64,000 nt of DNA. Origin: Dendrophyllia cribrosa (Eukaryota > Cnidaria > Anthozoa > Scleractinia > Dendrophylliidae). The first letter of the stretch is position 1. Every line of letters begins with the position of its first letter. The notes under the pieces were generated by a model, which saw nothing but the letters and a program-made list of their open reading frames with translations, did no database searches and was not told the DNA's origin. Shown here one piece after another: positions 34,801 through 40,623 of the stretch. Position numbers and translations under genes: made by a program. Where the stretch lies: assembly GCA_024195265.1 (NCBI GenBank), contig JAJLRJ010000009.1:7696791-7760790 (forward strand). Reading direction: 5' to 3'.

Positions 34801-37800
34801 CCTTGTTTAGAAGACTTCTGCATACAACTTTGCAATCGTGTAACAGTGAAAGCTGTACTCTCAAGCCTGATATTCATGATGATGATGATGTTGTTGTTGT
34901 TGTTGTTGTTGTTGTTTTAAGTATGCATCTATATTGTTGTAACCTGGTGAACGCAATAATACAGTAAAATGTTTATCTTTTTTTCAGAAAGTACCTCGCC
35001 AACGGCAATGACGACAGCAAAGACGAAATCCAATGAAACAATGAGCCCAACAATTGACTTAAAACCAGAAAAGAAACGAGGAAGAACCGCGGAGCGACAG
35101 GAAAAAGGTAACAGTCAGAAATGTTCCTCTTAGTCAAGGCAAATAATTGTTAACCGTACTCCTCAGTGCTTTGTTTCAAATATGAGTTACTTCTTTTCAA
35201 TATTACGTTAGGCATTATGTTGGGGCTTAGCATTACAGCGCTGCAGTAAATTTCCAAGTCTTGGCCTTTTCCTGTAGTTAATTTGATGTTTAATTTCGGC
35301 GTATCGCCCTTTACAGTGAAAGCAAGACCATATTCCGTAGACAGACTGGCTGCCCTATACTAAGTGATATTTACAAGCCTTCTATTCCGCAATTCTCATG
35401 CTCTGAATCATGTCATGCAATTTTTTTGAATCGCACTTACATGAATCATTCATATTCGTACCCCCTCCGTAATTTCCAAAGTGAGTAATACTGCTTGTGC
35501 TATTAATTGAATGTCAAAAGAAATTTCGCAATTGCTTTGGTTTTGCATTGCTACACTTTGTGATTGGCTAAAATATCTGGCGCCACTTTCTCAACCAATC
35601 AGAAGCGCAAGCGTTTTCCCGCGCTTGGCGCCGGCTACATGTATTTGCTTCGCGTTCTCATTGGTTCATTGGATTGTCTATGTCTGTTGTGATTGGTCAG
35701 ATTAATTACTTTGGTTTTGGTTTTACTACACTCAATTAAAAACCTCTCTAAACCTCGAGTATTTGGTTTCTTGACTCAGATTCTAACGTGACGGCTGTTG
35801 TCGCGCCTGTGGTGGTCTGCATTTTGATCGCTGTTCTTCTATTGATTGGATTCGTCTACTGGAGAAGGTGAGATTGAGCATGCGTGAAGACGATCATCGG
35901 GTTTGTGGTGAAAACAACAACATAAAATTTAACACTAGTTTCTTGAAGTGTGAGGTTTCTTTAATAAAAGAAGGCGTATTATACGTAAGTCTTAAGTGAA
36001 GCGGAGACAAACCGAAAAAAAAACTTTACAAACACGAATCAAATAACAAAACTTATACATAAACTAACATTCCAATATTAAATTGTCCAATCATGAGTAA
36101 TTGTACTTGAAAGCTTTCTCTGTTTATTTACAGGAAAAGAGCTAATAAGCATGAGAACGTAAAGTCAGTCAGATACCAGAGGTAAGTTACTAAACAAAAA
36201 TAGGTTCGTTAAGCGAACTTGTGTTTTTACATGTATTTGGTGAACAGGACAATTGACTTTCGACCGATTTAGATCCGACAATAGTTGATGAGATCTCATT
36301 GAGCGAGATTAAATTTAAAATTATGATTCACACACTGAATCTTTTTTTGAACTAAAGAATCTTTTTTCCGTAGCCACTGCCCAGACCCACTTTTTATTTA
36401 ATGGTTCCTTCTACGATCAGATAGATGGTGTAGCCATGGGTTCTCCCCTTGCTCCTGTTCTTGCTAACCTTTTTATGGGACATCATGAAAAGTTATGGCT
36501 CGAAAATTTTGAGGGGTCCGTGATTTTATTTTATCGCCGATATGTAGATGATACTTTTTGTTTATTTCACTCGGACCATGATGCTGTTCTGTTTTTCAAC
36601 TATATCAACTCTAGGCACCCTAATATTAGGTTTACCATGGAAAAGAGGTAGATCATACTATACCATTCTTAGACGTTCTGATTAACAATACTTCAGATTC
36701 TCCAGTTACCAGCGTCTATCGTAAGAAGACCTTTACTGGTCTATTAACTAATCAGTATTTTTCTTTCACATCATGATCATTTTCCTACAAATTGGGTCTC
36801 ATTAAGACTCTTATGGATAGAACCTACAAGATTAATAACACATGGTTAGGCTTTCATGAAGATATTAGTAAACTCATGAAAATCCTTAAAAAAAATCTTT
36901 TTCCCACCCAATTAATTGAGAAGGTTGTCAGCCGTTACATTACTGTGACCCACAACATTCCTGACTGTCCCCCATATCCTACCACTAAAGCTGTACCCCC
37001 GTTTTATTTTAAATTACCTTATACAGGCCATTTTTCCAGTGTTACACAGAAAAGGATTCGGCAACTTATCAAACGCTATTGTAATAATATAGATATAAAA
37101 TTAGTCTTTTCGTCTTTCACGATCGGCAACATGTTTAGCGTGAAAGACCCTATCCCGAGCGGGCTCCGTTCGTGTGTTGTTTACAAATTTTTGTGTGCGG
37201 GCTGTAACGCCTGCTACGTCGGCGAAACCACCCGACATTTTTCCACACGCGTTCGTGAGCACTTATCCACTGATAGGGCCTCTCACGTATTCAAACACCT
37301 AAAGAATGCCACAGTTTATGTTCACCTATTTGTTTTAATATCTTAGATCATGCTTCCACCAATTTTCAGCTTAAGATAAAGGAAGCTTTACATATCAAAT
37401 GGGAACAACCTTTTTTGAACCAACAGTTGCATCATGTTAATTTAAAACTTTCTTTTTAATCACGTATTGTCACACATTCTTTCATTTATTTGTCAAAGAT
37501 GTTTTCTCTCATTAGCATTTTCATTTACTTAGTATAAATTCAACTTTGTAACTTAAAATTTCAAACTGAAGATGACAAAGGATTGTCGAAACATGTCTTT
37601 CAAAATCAAGTCAGTTGTCGTTGCTTTAAAAATGATTCACACACTACTATGAAGAAACAAGACGCACAAGACATGAGAGATAACAAGAGTTTAACCGGCT
37701 AGGCAGCACTTCTTACCCAGTGCACTTCTTGAAGCAATTTCTTATGACTCATGGTTTAAGTCGAGTCTTGAAACTGTTCTGCTAAACCAAGAGAGGATGA

Positions 37801-39482
37801 ACTATAGTGAGCTATTCTAACCAACACCAGATAGACAATTCAATGATCAGTTTGGCATTACATGTTTATATCTGTTTAATTTCCAGGTCGAGCAATGAAT
37901 CACCCGAGGGAGCGGAAAATCCTTTACATGACCGGTAAATATCTTAAAATCACAGTTTTTAACACGAACCCCTATCTTTGGGTCAAATTCTATAGTTCTT
38001 CACGAGCTTAGTGCCAGGGGGGGGGGGGGGGGGGGGGGGGGGGTACTCAACAAAGTTTTGTACGGGGATGTTCCGCCCCGAGGTTCAAACCTTTACCCTT
38101 TCATATACCGTTTTTGACAGAAAAGGTGCCCCTTTCATATACCTTTCATTGAAAAAGGTACCCCTTTCATATAGCCTTTACGCGCGTCTATTTGATATAT
38201 TTTGAAAGGCGCTTTTTATAATACTTAGATGGCGGTTTTCCCTACCTTTTTATACTTCAACTCGTGTTTTCGCTGCCCTTTCAAATTCTTCGTGAAATTA
38301 CTACCCTTTCATATACTTCAACTCGTGAAATCCCTACCCTTTCATATACCTCCAGCCTCAAAAAGGTACCCCTTTCGGGCGGAGCATCCCCGTATAGCCC
38401 ATTATAGGGAGTACCCCCCCCCCCCCCCCCCGGGGACTTAGTGACCAAAAACTGTAAGTGATTAACCCGAAATATTTAGTATGAAACGATTTGCAGTATT
38501 AATACTCTCTGGATGAGATGCTAGATCGTCACAAGCCTAATGCTTAATAGTCTTTATGCATATGGTCACGTGACTCGATGTTTTCATTTACAGGTATATT
38601 TTCCGAGTAAATTTCAATAATTACCTCCCTTTGTAAGCGATTCGAGTAAATGAATCCTGGTTATGTAAGGTGTTAACCCCGGACATACAAGGGGGTAGGG
38701 AGGGAGGGGGGAGATGTTTTGTCAGCAACTGCCGTCCTTAGTAACTGCTGCCGTTCAACTGCCGTCCTGCCGTCCTTAGTAGCTGCTTGCTTACCTCTGA
38801 GACACATTTTGAGTAGTGAGAATTGGTTGATATGGCTGCGAGAAATGACGTCAAAAGTAGTATAGCCTGACATCGAGCATTTTTTGAATAAAAATACGTG
38901 TTTTCACCTTTTTGTTGAAAATATATAAACTAATACTAAAAAGCAGCAAAGTATTTCAGTATCATATTACGAAAGTCTAGAATAAAAATGTTTCAATTTT
39001 TGCGCCTTTTCGTTAAATTTCAATTGTGAATAAAATCCAAGATGGGAGCCGTCTTCTTGGGTGGCGTCACAAGCGCCATGGCCGGGAAATGCCACTGGGC
39101 ACACCTTCCTCCTGTACCAGGGGGATGGGGGCATAATTTTGCTTGTATGTCCGAGGATTGTTGTACTATATCACGTAGTAGATCACGAGTTATGCTGCAT
39201 TGTGGGAAACAAACCTTCAAATTATCGCGTTCGTTATGTGCAGTAAAATTTGAGATTTTTTGGTAGACGGTCTTTCAAATGCTCGCCCTTATTGGTTTTT
39301 TTCAGGGGCTCATTTCCGCCGGAAATTCCTTCGAACGCGTCTCCATAATCTGTGATTACTGCTTGTAAATATGAAATAAGTTGGTCAGAATTTAAGCGGC
39401 AACTTTCTGTTTATTTATCTGTTTGTTTGTTTTGTTTTTTGACAGGGATGAACTGCTGTGCCAAGACACCAAAGACGTTTAG
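10506..39482 (+). CDS. Type I membrane protein with eleven tandem discoidin domains (5' end missing)
   Basis: The gene spans 27 recognised exons. Eleven F5/8 type C domains of about 155 residues each are encoded by exon pairs A (about 109 aa) and B (about 46 aa). The family hallmarks recur: an N-terminal Cys followed by PLGME, the core QWLQVDLGSYT, VATQGRN, WVTKYRLQYS, the exon-B start VFDGN, and the closing E(I/V)YGCPG. In this family the first and last Cys form a disulfide and the loops at the domain tip bind lipid, carbohydrate or protein ligands. After domain 11 come a Ser/Thr/Lys-rich stalk, one membrane helix and a short tail. The role is inferred to be cell-surface adhesion or recognition; the ligand is unknown. 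The first exon seen (10506) begins with two bases of a split codon, so at least one upstream exon is missing. Domain 3 carries an in-frame TAG, which may disable or edit the locus. Confidence 0.85.
11077..11215 (+). CDS. Discoidin domain 1, exon B
   Basis: 139 nt, from TTCTAG|GTG TTT GAT to TGTCCAG|GTATTT. It starts VFDGNKDSDT and ends VEVFGCPG. It diverges from the usual PVEWHNH at PKQWYSQ, making it the most divergent B exon in that strand. Confidence 0.9.
11731..12056 (+). CDS. Discoidin domain 2, exon A
   Basis: 326 nt after CATTTCAG. It starts CVAPVGMENEA. The core is QWLQVNLGSYT (Asn for Asp) and the usual TQGRN is TQEMD, so this copy departs from the consensus in the loop region. It shares DQW-V-KY with domain 11. 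Donor TCCAAG|GTATAA. Confidence 0.9.
12957..13095 (+). CDS. Discoidin domain 2, exon B
   Basis: 139 nt after CGTTTAG. It starts IFDGNQERDT and ends EIYGCPG, with LPLEWHIHIAMRM in the middle. The intron before it is about 900 bp and without other exons. Confidence 0.9.
13770..14095 (+). CDS. Discoidin domain 3, exon A, with in-frame stop
   Basis: 326 nt, with acceptor AATTTAG and donor GCAAAG|GTATCA intact and length identical to the other A exons. It starts CIAPLGMESGA. At 13907-13909 the codon is TAG where the other ten A exons have TGG for a conserved Trp (the GGWSAL motif). The rest of the exon is otherwise fully open and consensus-like (QWLQVDLGRFT, VATQGRN). The single-base change either truncates the protein, marks a skipped cassette, is a sequencing or allelic variant, or is recoded at the RNA level. 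Confidence 0.85.
14281..14512 (+). repeat. Dispersed repeat family with CCAAT-type motifs, copy 1
   Basis: Closely similar to 35549-35751. Both read GATTGGCT(T/A)AAA, CGCCACTTTCTCAACCAATC, GTTTTCCCGCGCTTGG, and end TTTGGTTTTGGTTTTAC followed by an AAA-rich tail. Both lie in introns of the same gene on the same strand. The family is not identified. Confidence 0.75.
14815..15095. repeat. A+T-rich intron segment with TTA/ATA microsatellites
   Basis: Long runs of TAATAATA, TTATTATTATTA and similar low-complexity sequence end just before the exon-B acceptor of domain 3. Apparent Ile/Tyr/Asn-rich open frames here are artefacts of the low complexity. Confidence 0.7.
15099..15237 (+). CDS. Discoidin domain 3, exon B
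   Basis: 139 nt after GGTTAG. It starts VFDGNKDVDS and ends MEIYGCPG, with QPVAWYAHISMRM. The reading frame is intact, so the only lesion in domain 3 is the stop in its A exon. Confidence 0.9.
15594..15919 (+). CDS. Discoidin domain 4, exon A
   Basis: 326 nt after AAATCAG. The split codon gives Ala instead of Gly before the first Cys, reading ACEAALGMESKA. It carries the DVDQWLQVDF signature and is nearly identical in nucleotides to domains 1 and 7. Its donor GCAAAG|GTACGTCCCC matches the domain 1 intron start for at least ten bases. Confidence 0.9.
15948..16175. mobile_element. MITE with TA target duplication
   Basis: A 228-bp element flanked by TA on both sides. The inverted ends start GCGACCTTCAGATTT and continue through ACTACGAGTACGAAATCGAG for about 45 bp with few mismatches. 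TA duplication and long inverted ends fit a Tc1/mariner-type MITE. It begins 28 bp after the domain 4 exon-A donor. Confidence 0.85.
16834..16972 (+). CDS. Discoidin domain 4, exon B
   Basis: 139 nt after TGCCCAG. It starts VFDGNKDSDTVVYN and ends IEIYGCPG. It reads TLSPTFTAR where most copies have PPITTR. Confidence 0.9.
17175..17270 (+). mobile_element. 3' fragment of tRNA-derived SINE
   Basis: Matches the 3' half of the minus-strand SINE at 54298-54716. Shared blocks include GACCGATAG, ATCTCATTCTCATAAGTGTA and TATGTAAAGCGC, ending GTGCGCTAT. It is interrupted at the TTAA where the next element begins. Confidence 0.65.
17271..18100. mobile_element. piggyBac-like MITE with 88-bp tandem array
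   Basis: TTAA at 17271-17274 and 18097-18100 bracket ends CCCTTTACCTCCCA and (inverted) CCCTCTCACTCCCA. TTAA duplication with CCC ends fits piggyBac-type elements. Inside are eight units of exactly 88 bp; the CAAATGG motif recurs at 17351, 17439, 17527, 17615, 17703, 17791, 17879 and 17967. Each unit contains GGTACCATGCAAAAGTACTG and GTTTCATTTGAATGGTCAC. Single-unit relatives lie at 23184-23410 and 51315-51539. Confidence 0.8.
18418..18743 (+). CDS. Discoidin domain 5, exon A
   Basis: 326 nt after AATTAAG. As in domain 4 the split codon gives Ala, reading ACIAPLGMENGA. The core is LRQWLQVDLGIQT. It ends GSARV-side with AGG|GTATGG, so Arg replaces the Lys found at the end of most A exons. Confidence 0.9.
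18995..19272. mobile_element. MITE (GGGCGCTTACC family), copy 1
   Basis: The left end GGGCGCTTACCATTTG and the inverted right end GGGTGCTTACCATTTG match; arms extend inward with further inverted blocks (GTATGCAATCTTTTGATGG near the centre). The same family recurs at 51097-51302. Confidence 0.75.
19569..19816. mobile_element. MITE with CTTTATTACATCC ends
   Basis: CTTTATTACATCCATTTTGA at the left is inverted at the right end (AAAATGGATGTAATAAAG). Internal GCGATTTATTCC..AATCGCACT motifs are repeated twice. There is no coding capacity. Confidence 0.75.
19837..19936. mobile_element. 100-bp palindromic MITE
   Basis: TGCAAGTTTGGTCTGAAATC at the left is inverted at the right end (GATTTCAGACCAAATTGCA). 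The centre holds a second palindrome (TTCAAATCGA / TCGATTTTGA). It ends 43 bp before the domain 5 exon B. Confidence 0.75.
19980..20118 (+). CDS. Discoidin domain 5, exon B
   Basis: 139 nt after GCGTTAAG. It starts VFDGNKDSDN and ends EIYGCQG, with Gln replacing the usual Pro at the domain boundary. Confidence 0.9.
20212..20624. mobile_element. 413-bp terminal-inverted-repeat element
   Basis: AGGCCTCGTCGACACTAATG at the left and, inverted, AGGCCCCGTCCACACTAATG at the right. The interior is full of CGTTTT/AAAACG blocks in both orientations. Ends of this sort are seen in hAT-like MITEs of many animals, but no target duplication was recognised, so the class is uncertain. Confidence 0.75.
21756..22081 (+). 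CDS. Discoidin domain 6, exon A
   Basis: 326 nt after AAAAACAG. It starts CIASLGMENWA. The core QWLQVDLGSYTRVTRVATQG is consensus. Near the end FHYFEE replaces the usual FQFYKE. Confidence 0.9.
22555..22741. mobile_element. MITE with TATACTAAAACAGTG ends
   Basis: TAGTATATACTAAAACAGTG at the left is inverted near the right (CACTGTTTCAGTATATACTA). The interior carries the GCGCGCAAATTGCTGG and CAATCAGAGCGCGCC blocks. Boundaries are approximate. Confidence 0.65.
22901..23039 (+). CDS. Discoidin domain 6, exon B
   Basis: 139 nt after TTTGTCAG. It starts LFLGNHDNDT instead of VFDGN, so the first and third positions of the motif differ. It ends MEIYGCPG. Confidence 0.9.
23077..23151 (+). pseudogene. 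Relic discoidin exon B
   Basis: 38 bp after the domain 6 B exon lies a decayed copy of its 3' half. ATGCCAGTAGACTAGCACAA aligns with the PVEWHN codons, and AGATCTACGGTTGTCC aligns with EIYGCP. Relative to functional copies it has a stop at the Trp codon, an inserted TACATG stretch, and the donor is CAAGTC instead of CAGGTA. It is not part of the mRNA as far as splice signals show. Confidence 0.75.
23184..23410. mobile_element. piggyBac-like MITE, single-unit copy
   Basis: The same family as 17271-18100 in opposite orientation, with one internal unit (GAGTCTGTGAATGAAATCC, GTGACCATTCAAAT, GGCACCATTTG) and the terminal GGGAGTTAAAGGGTTAA at the right. The left end is eroded. Confidence 0.7.
23563..23888 (+). 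CDS. Discoidin domain 7, exon A
   Basis: 326 nt after ATTTAG. It starts CITALGMTVGT, with Thr-Val replacing the usual Glu-Asn/Ser. It carries the DVDQWLQVDF signature of domains 1 and 4. Donor GCGAAG|GTTCGT. Confidence 0.9.
24120..24243. mobile_element. MITE with 33-bp inverted ends
   Basis: CGGTATTGAACTGGAACTAG at the left is inverted at the right end (CTAGTTCCAGTTCAATACCG), and the arms continue through GCAGTCGAGGCT. 124 bp in total. Confidence 0.8.
24320..24497 (+). repeat. 25-bp minisatellite, about seven copies
   Basis: The unit GGGGAGGGTTCCAGGGGTGT plus ACCCA repeats with minor variation. Since 25 is not a multiple of three, all three frames stay open and give spurious Gly-rich translations in both strands. 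It sits in the 2.6-kb intron inside domain 7, near the 24120-24243 MITE. Confidence 0.9.
24590..26504. other. Remainder of the intron inside domain 7
   Basis: No exon or clear element seen. A short TGTC/AATC tetranucleotide run lies at about 26347-26391. Open frames are short and unrecognisable. Confidence 0.45.
26505..26643 (+). CDS. Discoidin domain 7, exon B
   Basis: 139 nt after ATTTAG. It starts VFDGNQDSDS and ends TEIYGCPG. ISLRTE replaces the usual ISMRME/ISMRIE. Confidence 0.9.
27131..27168 (-). other. Hammerhead-like motif, Penelope-type LTR debris
   Basis: On the minus strand CTGAAGAAG is followed by the hairpin TCAGGC..GCCTGA and then CGAAAT. That resembles the CUGANGA / stem II / GAAA core of Penelope-element hammerheads, with one extra A after the first box. 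There is no coding element next to it. Confidence 0.4.
27616..27938 (+). CDS. Discoidin domain 8, exon A
   Basis: 323 nt, one codon shorter than the standard A exon, in the variable stretch before SWSARKSD. It starts CIAPLGMDSGA and shares SASSEWD with domain 3. Acceptor AATTCAG, donor CCAAAG|GTATGC. Confidence 0.9.
28539..28677 (+). CDS. Discoidin domain 8, exon B
   Basis: 139 nt after ACGTTAAG. It starts VFLGNRGSDT (Leu for Asp in the VFDGN motif) and ends IEIYGCPG. Confidence 0.9.
28952..29277 (+). CDS. Discoidin domain 9, exon A
   Basis: 326 nt after AATTCAG. It starts CITPLGMENTA. It diverges at SYPTLTSIATQGMN and at SYAGVTFKF where others have SDDGVTFQF. The last codon is ATG, so Met replaces the terminal Lys before GTAAAT. 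Confidence 0.88.
29740..29892. repeat. Repeat with hammerhead-like block
   Basis: Blocks GTGGTGCTG, CGATAAGGTAAATTG(A/G)CCACC and GACGTTTC recur near 62330-62440 in rearranged or opposite orientation. On the minus strand at 29857-29890 the sequence CGACGA, a short hairpin (AGCGCT) and GAAACGTC resemble a Penelope-type hammerhead core with one departure (C for U in the first box). Confidence 0.4.
30134..30272 (+). CDS. Discoidin domain 9, exon B
   Basis: 139 nt after GTATAG. It starts VFDGNKDSDSVISN, with Ser where the other copies have Tyr, and ends MEIYGCFG, with Phe replacing the boundary Pro. Confidence 0.88.
30671..30701 (-). other. Hammerhead-like motif
   Basis: On the minus strand: CTGATGA, an extra A, GAAC..GTTC hairpin, then GAAAT. 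The two conserved boxes match the hammerhead core closely. This is probably LTR debris of a Penelope-like element; the flanking element is not recognisable. Confidence 0.4.
31045..31459. mobile_element. 415-bp element with about 70-bp terminal inverted repeats
   Basis: The left arm CCCTGCGAGCAGAGGATTCT and onward (through GCGCCGAGCTACGCCGGACG) is inverted almost perfectly at the right end, through GCGAACGGATGCTCGCAGAG. An apparent 154-residue minus-strand frame across it is a by-product of the palindrome. The flanks are AATTAACTG and TATTAATTAAC, giving no clean target duplication. It is G+C-richer than its surroundings. Confidence 0.8.
31733..31917. mobile_element. Palindromic MITE (ATACACCTTATTCC ends)
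   Basis: ATACACCTTATTCCAAAATG at the left is inverted exactly at the right. The arms continue through GGCGGCCATTTTATTATTC and ATGTAAATTAGCCCTCTT. It is related in plan and in the GGC(C/G)GCCATTT block to the element at 48058-48241. Confidence 0.85.
32115..32425 (+). CDS. Discoidin domain 10, exon A
   Basis: 311 nt, five codons shorter than standard: the variable stretch before GGWSALKND is reduced to RLHSIQ. It starts CIAPLGMESEK. The core QWLQVDLGSYTRVTRVATQG is consensus. Donor CCGAAG|GTAAAT. Confidence 0.9.
32934..33072 (+). CDS. Discoidin domain 10, exon B
   Basis: 139 nt after TTTTTAG. It starts VFVGNQDSDS and ends IELYGCPG. ITTDVVRF replaces the usual ITTRFIRV/L. Confidence 0.9.
33253..33578 (+). 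CDS. Discoidin domain 11, exon A
   Basis: 326 nt after TTCTCAG. It starts GCVGALGMENEE, the only copy lacking Pro in the PLGM motif. The core is QWIQVDLGSYT. Only 180 bp separate it from the domain 10 B exon, the shortest inter-domain intron in the array. Confidence 0.9.
33665..33995 (+). repeat. 106-bp tandem repeat, three and a half units
   Basis: GTGACCATTCAAATGAAAGC recurs at 33670, 33776 and 33883, with a fourth degenerate unit near 33989. Each unit also holds GAGCAGTACTTTCCTGT and TATTATGCTGTACA. It is related to the 88-bp piggyBac-like units but has a different spacer. It ends about 45 bp before exon B of domain 11. Confidence 0.8.
34042..34180 (+). CDS. Discoidin domain 11, exon B
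   Basis: 139 nt after TGTTTAG. It starts VFHGNQDSDS and ends VEIYGCHG, with His replacing the boundary Pro. This is the last discoidin module; the next exon is the stalk. Confidence 0.9.
34385..34625 (-). mobile_element. Dispersed repeat, GGGGCTATGTC family, minus-strand copy
   Basis: Reverse-complement relative of 45062-45450 and 57283-57670. It shares AAAGGGGCTATGTCGCCATT, the ACATATTT/CATCTTT block, AAACTGGA(T/C)CATTATT and AATTGGCCAATTTTTTCAAG. The family looks like a 380-bp non-autonomous element. Confidence 0.7.
34880..34918 (+). repeat. ATG/TTG trinucleotide microsatellite
   Basis: Runs of GATGATGATGATG followed by about nine TTG units, within the intron between domain 11 and the stalk exon. 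Confidence 0.9.
34988..35107 (+). CDS. Stalk exon (Ser/Thr/Lys-rich linker)
   Basis: 120 nt, phase 1 at both ends. Acceptor TTTTTTCAG, donor AAAAAG|GTAACA. It encodes about 40 residues starting ESTSPTAMTTAKTK, with one N-glycosylation sequon (Asn-Glu-Thr) and a basic end KKRGRTAERQEK. The low-complexity hydrophilic composition suits an extracellular stalk between the last discoidin domain and the membrane. Confidence 0.8.
35549..35751 (+). repeat. Dispersed repeat with CCAAT-type motifs, copy 2
   Basis: The partner of 14281-14512, sharing CGCCACTTTCTCAACCAATC and TGATTGG-containing blocks. It ends 28 bp before the transmembrane exon. Confidence 0.75.
35780..35867 (+). CDS. Transmembrane exon
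   Basis: 88 nt, entering phase 1 and leaving phase 2. Acceptor GACTCAG, donor AGAAG|GTGAGA. After DSNVT (a sequon just outside the membrane) comes a helix of about 22 hydrophobic residues, APVVVCILIAVLLLIGFVYW, then Arg-Arg as a stop-transfer. This orients the protein as type I, with the discoidin array outside. Confidence 0.85.
36134..36181 (+). CDS. Cytoplasmic tail exon 1
   Basis: 48 nt, phase 2 at both ends. Acceptor TTTACAG, donor CCAGAG|GTAAGT. It encodes KRANKHENVKSVRYQ plus split Arg codons. Strongly basic, as expected just inside the membrane. Confidence 0.75.
36340..37612 (+). mobile_element. Decayed Penelope-like retroelement (RT and GIY-YIG fragments)
   Basis: A reverse-transcriptase fragment at about 36370-36651 contains GVAMGSPLAP and the catalytic YVDDTF box. 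A second open stretch (36792-37346) ends with a GIY-YIG endonuclease module around YKFLCAGCNACYVGETTRH. RT joined to GIY-YIG is diagnostic of Penelope-like elements. A frame change and stops separate the two parts and the 5' RT region is missing, so it is dead. It lies in an intron of the discoidin gene. A hammerhead-like motif follows at its 3' end (37567-37605), as known for this class. Confidence 0.88.
37567..37605 (+). ncRNA. Hammerhead-ribozyme-like motif of the Penelope element
   Basis: Reads CTGAAGA, then a GACAA..TTGTC hairpin (stem II, preceded by one extra T), then GAAACATGTC, where A-C and G-T of GAAAC..GTC can form the tiny stem III typical of Penelope hammerheads. The CUGANGA and GAAA boxes are both present. 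Stem I pairing is weak, so activity is doubtful. Confidence 0.5.
37887..37934 (+). CDS. Cytoplasmic tail exon 2
   Basis: 48 nt, phase 2 at both ends, the same size and phase as the previous tail exon. Acceptor TTTCCAG, donor GACCG|GTAAAT. It encodes SSNESPEGAENPLHD plus split Arg codons. Acidic and Ser-rich. Confidence 0.75.
38017..38431. mobile_element. Poly-G/poly-C-capped inverted-repeat element
   Basis: It starts with 27 consecutive G (38017-38043) followed by TACTC and ends GGGAGTAC followed by 18 C (38414-38431), so the ends are inverted. GTACGGGGATGTTCCGCCC at the left pairs with GGGCGGAGCATCCCCGTAT at the right. The interior repeats ACCCTTTCATATAC several times. The same architecture recurs at 58762-59111. 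Confidence 0.8.
38640..38875. repeat. Dispersed repeat, inverted copy of 40740-40885
   Basis: Blocks such as CATACAAGGGGGT, GAGACACATTT, GAGAATTGGTTG and GCTGCGA occur in inverted order and orientation in 40740-40885. Contains a local duplication of CTGCCGTCCTTAGTA. Confidence 0.6.
39446..39482 (+). CDS. Last coding exon of the discoidin gene
   Basis: Acceptor TTTTTTGACAG; the codon split with the previous exon gives Arg, then DELLCQDTKDV and TAG at 39480-39482. The exon continues as 3' UTR to the AATAAA cluster at 39656-39669. An alternative acceptor at 38594 would give a different short C-terminus (see rejected items), but this one fits the acidic tail and nearby polyadenylation signals better. 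Confidence 0.65.
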
Positions 39483-39655
39483 TCAACACAAAGGGACACT
39501 TCTAAGCTCATTGGGTTTTTTTTCTTTGTTTGTTATGTCAACAATGTTTCCGTCCAAACTGTAGCGAAGCGTAAGGTAGCAAATGACTTTTTCGCCATTC
39601 CAAATCCTGATTTTGCGATGGAAGAATTCATTTTCGTTCCAATTATAACTGAATG

Positions 39656-39669
39656 AATAAATAAATAAA
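39656..39669 (+). terminator. Overlapping polyadenylation signals
   Basis: Three overlapping AATAAA hexamers at 39656, 39660 and 39664, about 175 nt after the discoidin-gene stop. They suggest transcript cleavage near 39680-39700. Confidence 0.6.
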
Positions 39670-40463
39670 GTATAACAATCTGGAGAGATTGCAACCTGAA
39701 TGATCCACATACGGATGTGGTTTATTTAGACTACAACTTTAAGTGAGCCAAAGAAAATATATTGTTGTGCCCAAAGCTAGCAAACAAACAACGGCATAAC
39801 TTAATATTCTAAACGGCTCAGGAAAGCGTAAATACCATTGAGAGCAACAAGCCTGTTGCATCTTAATTTTGATCTAAAAGGAAAAATCTCTCAGGCATGT
39901 ACATACTTGGGACAACTTTATTGTACAGCTGGGCTAAAATGTTTTTTGCGATGAGCAGGATTTAAAAATATCTCGCCTCTGACAAGTTCGCGGTGATTTT
40001 CTTACACTTTGGTCACGGACCATGTGACCACGGAACACCCGTATGTCAACAAAAAGAAAGGTGTGGCTGACTAGGGTACAAGATGAAATAGTTCCTAGTC
40101 CTGCCTGGCCCTGTATGGAGCTTATATATGGATCTTTTCCAGTCTTTGTAGAACACCAGCAACTAAAAATAAAATCATTTTTTATACCTTTTTTAAATAG
40201 AACAGTCTATATTCGTTAACTCAAGTCCTATCCACCAGTCAAACCTTTAGTCACGCAACTCACTAACTCGACCCTTTTAATGTCCATGTGACATAAAGGA
40301 GATGAAGGCCTAATTAAGTAATTTATTGCAGGAGCTTATAAGCTCCTGTTTATTGTGTCATTAATTTCTGGGATTGGAGATTGAAGTGCAAAGTCGTGTC
40401 ATTTCAAACCAAGAGAACTGTGCATGCGCGTCACCGTTGACCACTGTGAATGGTTGCAAAGCT

Positions 40464-40623
40464 ATAGATGGTTTTCACTCACGTGACCTTCAGTCCTGTG
40501 GGACTCAAATGACAAAGGCCATGGCGGCCATGTTGGTGCACATAACAAACGAAGTTCATTAAAATTCTTTTGCATAGGTGTGCACCAACATGGCCGCCGT
40601 GACGTAACGTGTAAACCACCTAT
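40464..40623. mobile_element. MITE with ATAGGTGGTTT-type ends
   Basis: ATAGATGGTTTTCACTCACG at the left is inverted at the right (ACGTAACGTGTAAACCACCTAT). The arms continue through GGCGGCCATGTTGGTGCACA, inverted as TGTGCACCAACATGGCCGCC (20-base blocks). Confidence 0.75.

Noticed and set aside
38594..38638. Alternative last exon for the discoidin gene
   Set aside because: The acceptor TTTACAG joins in phase and gives a short tail to a TAA at 38636, but there is no nearby poly(A) signal and the sequence is less tail-like than the exon at 39446. It could still be a minor isoform.
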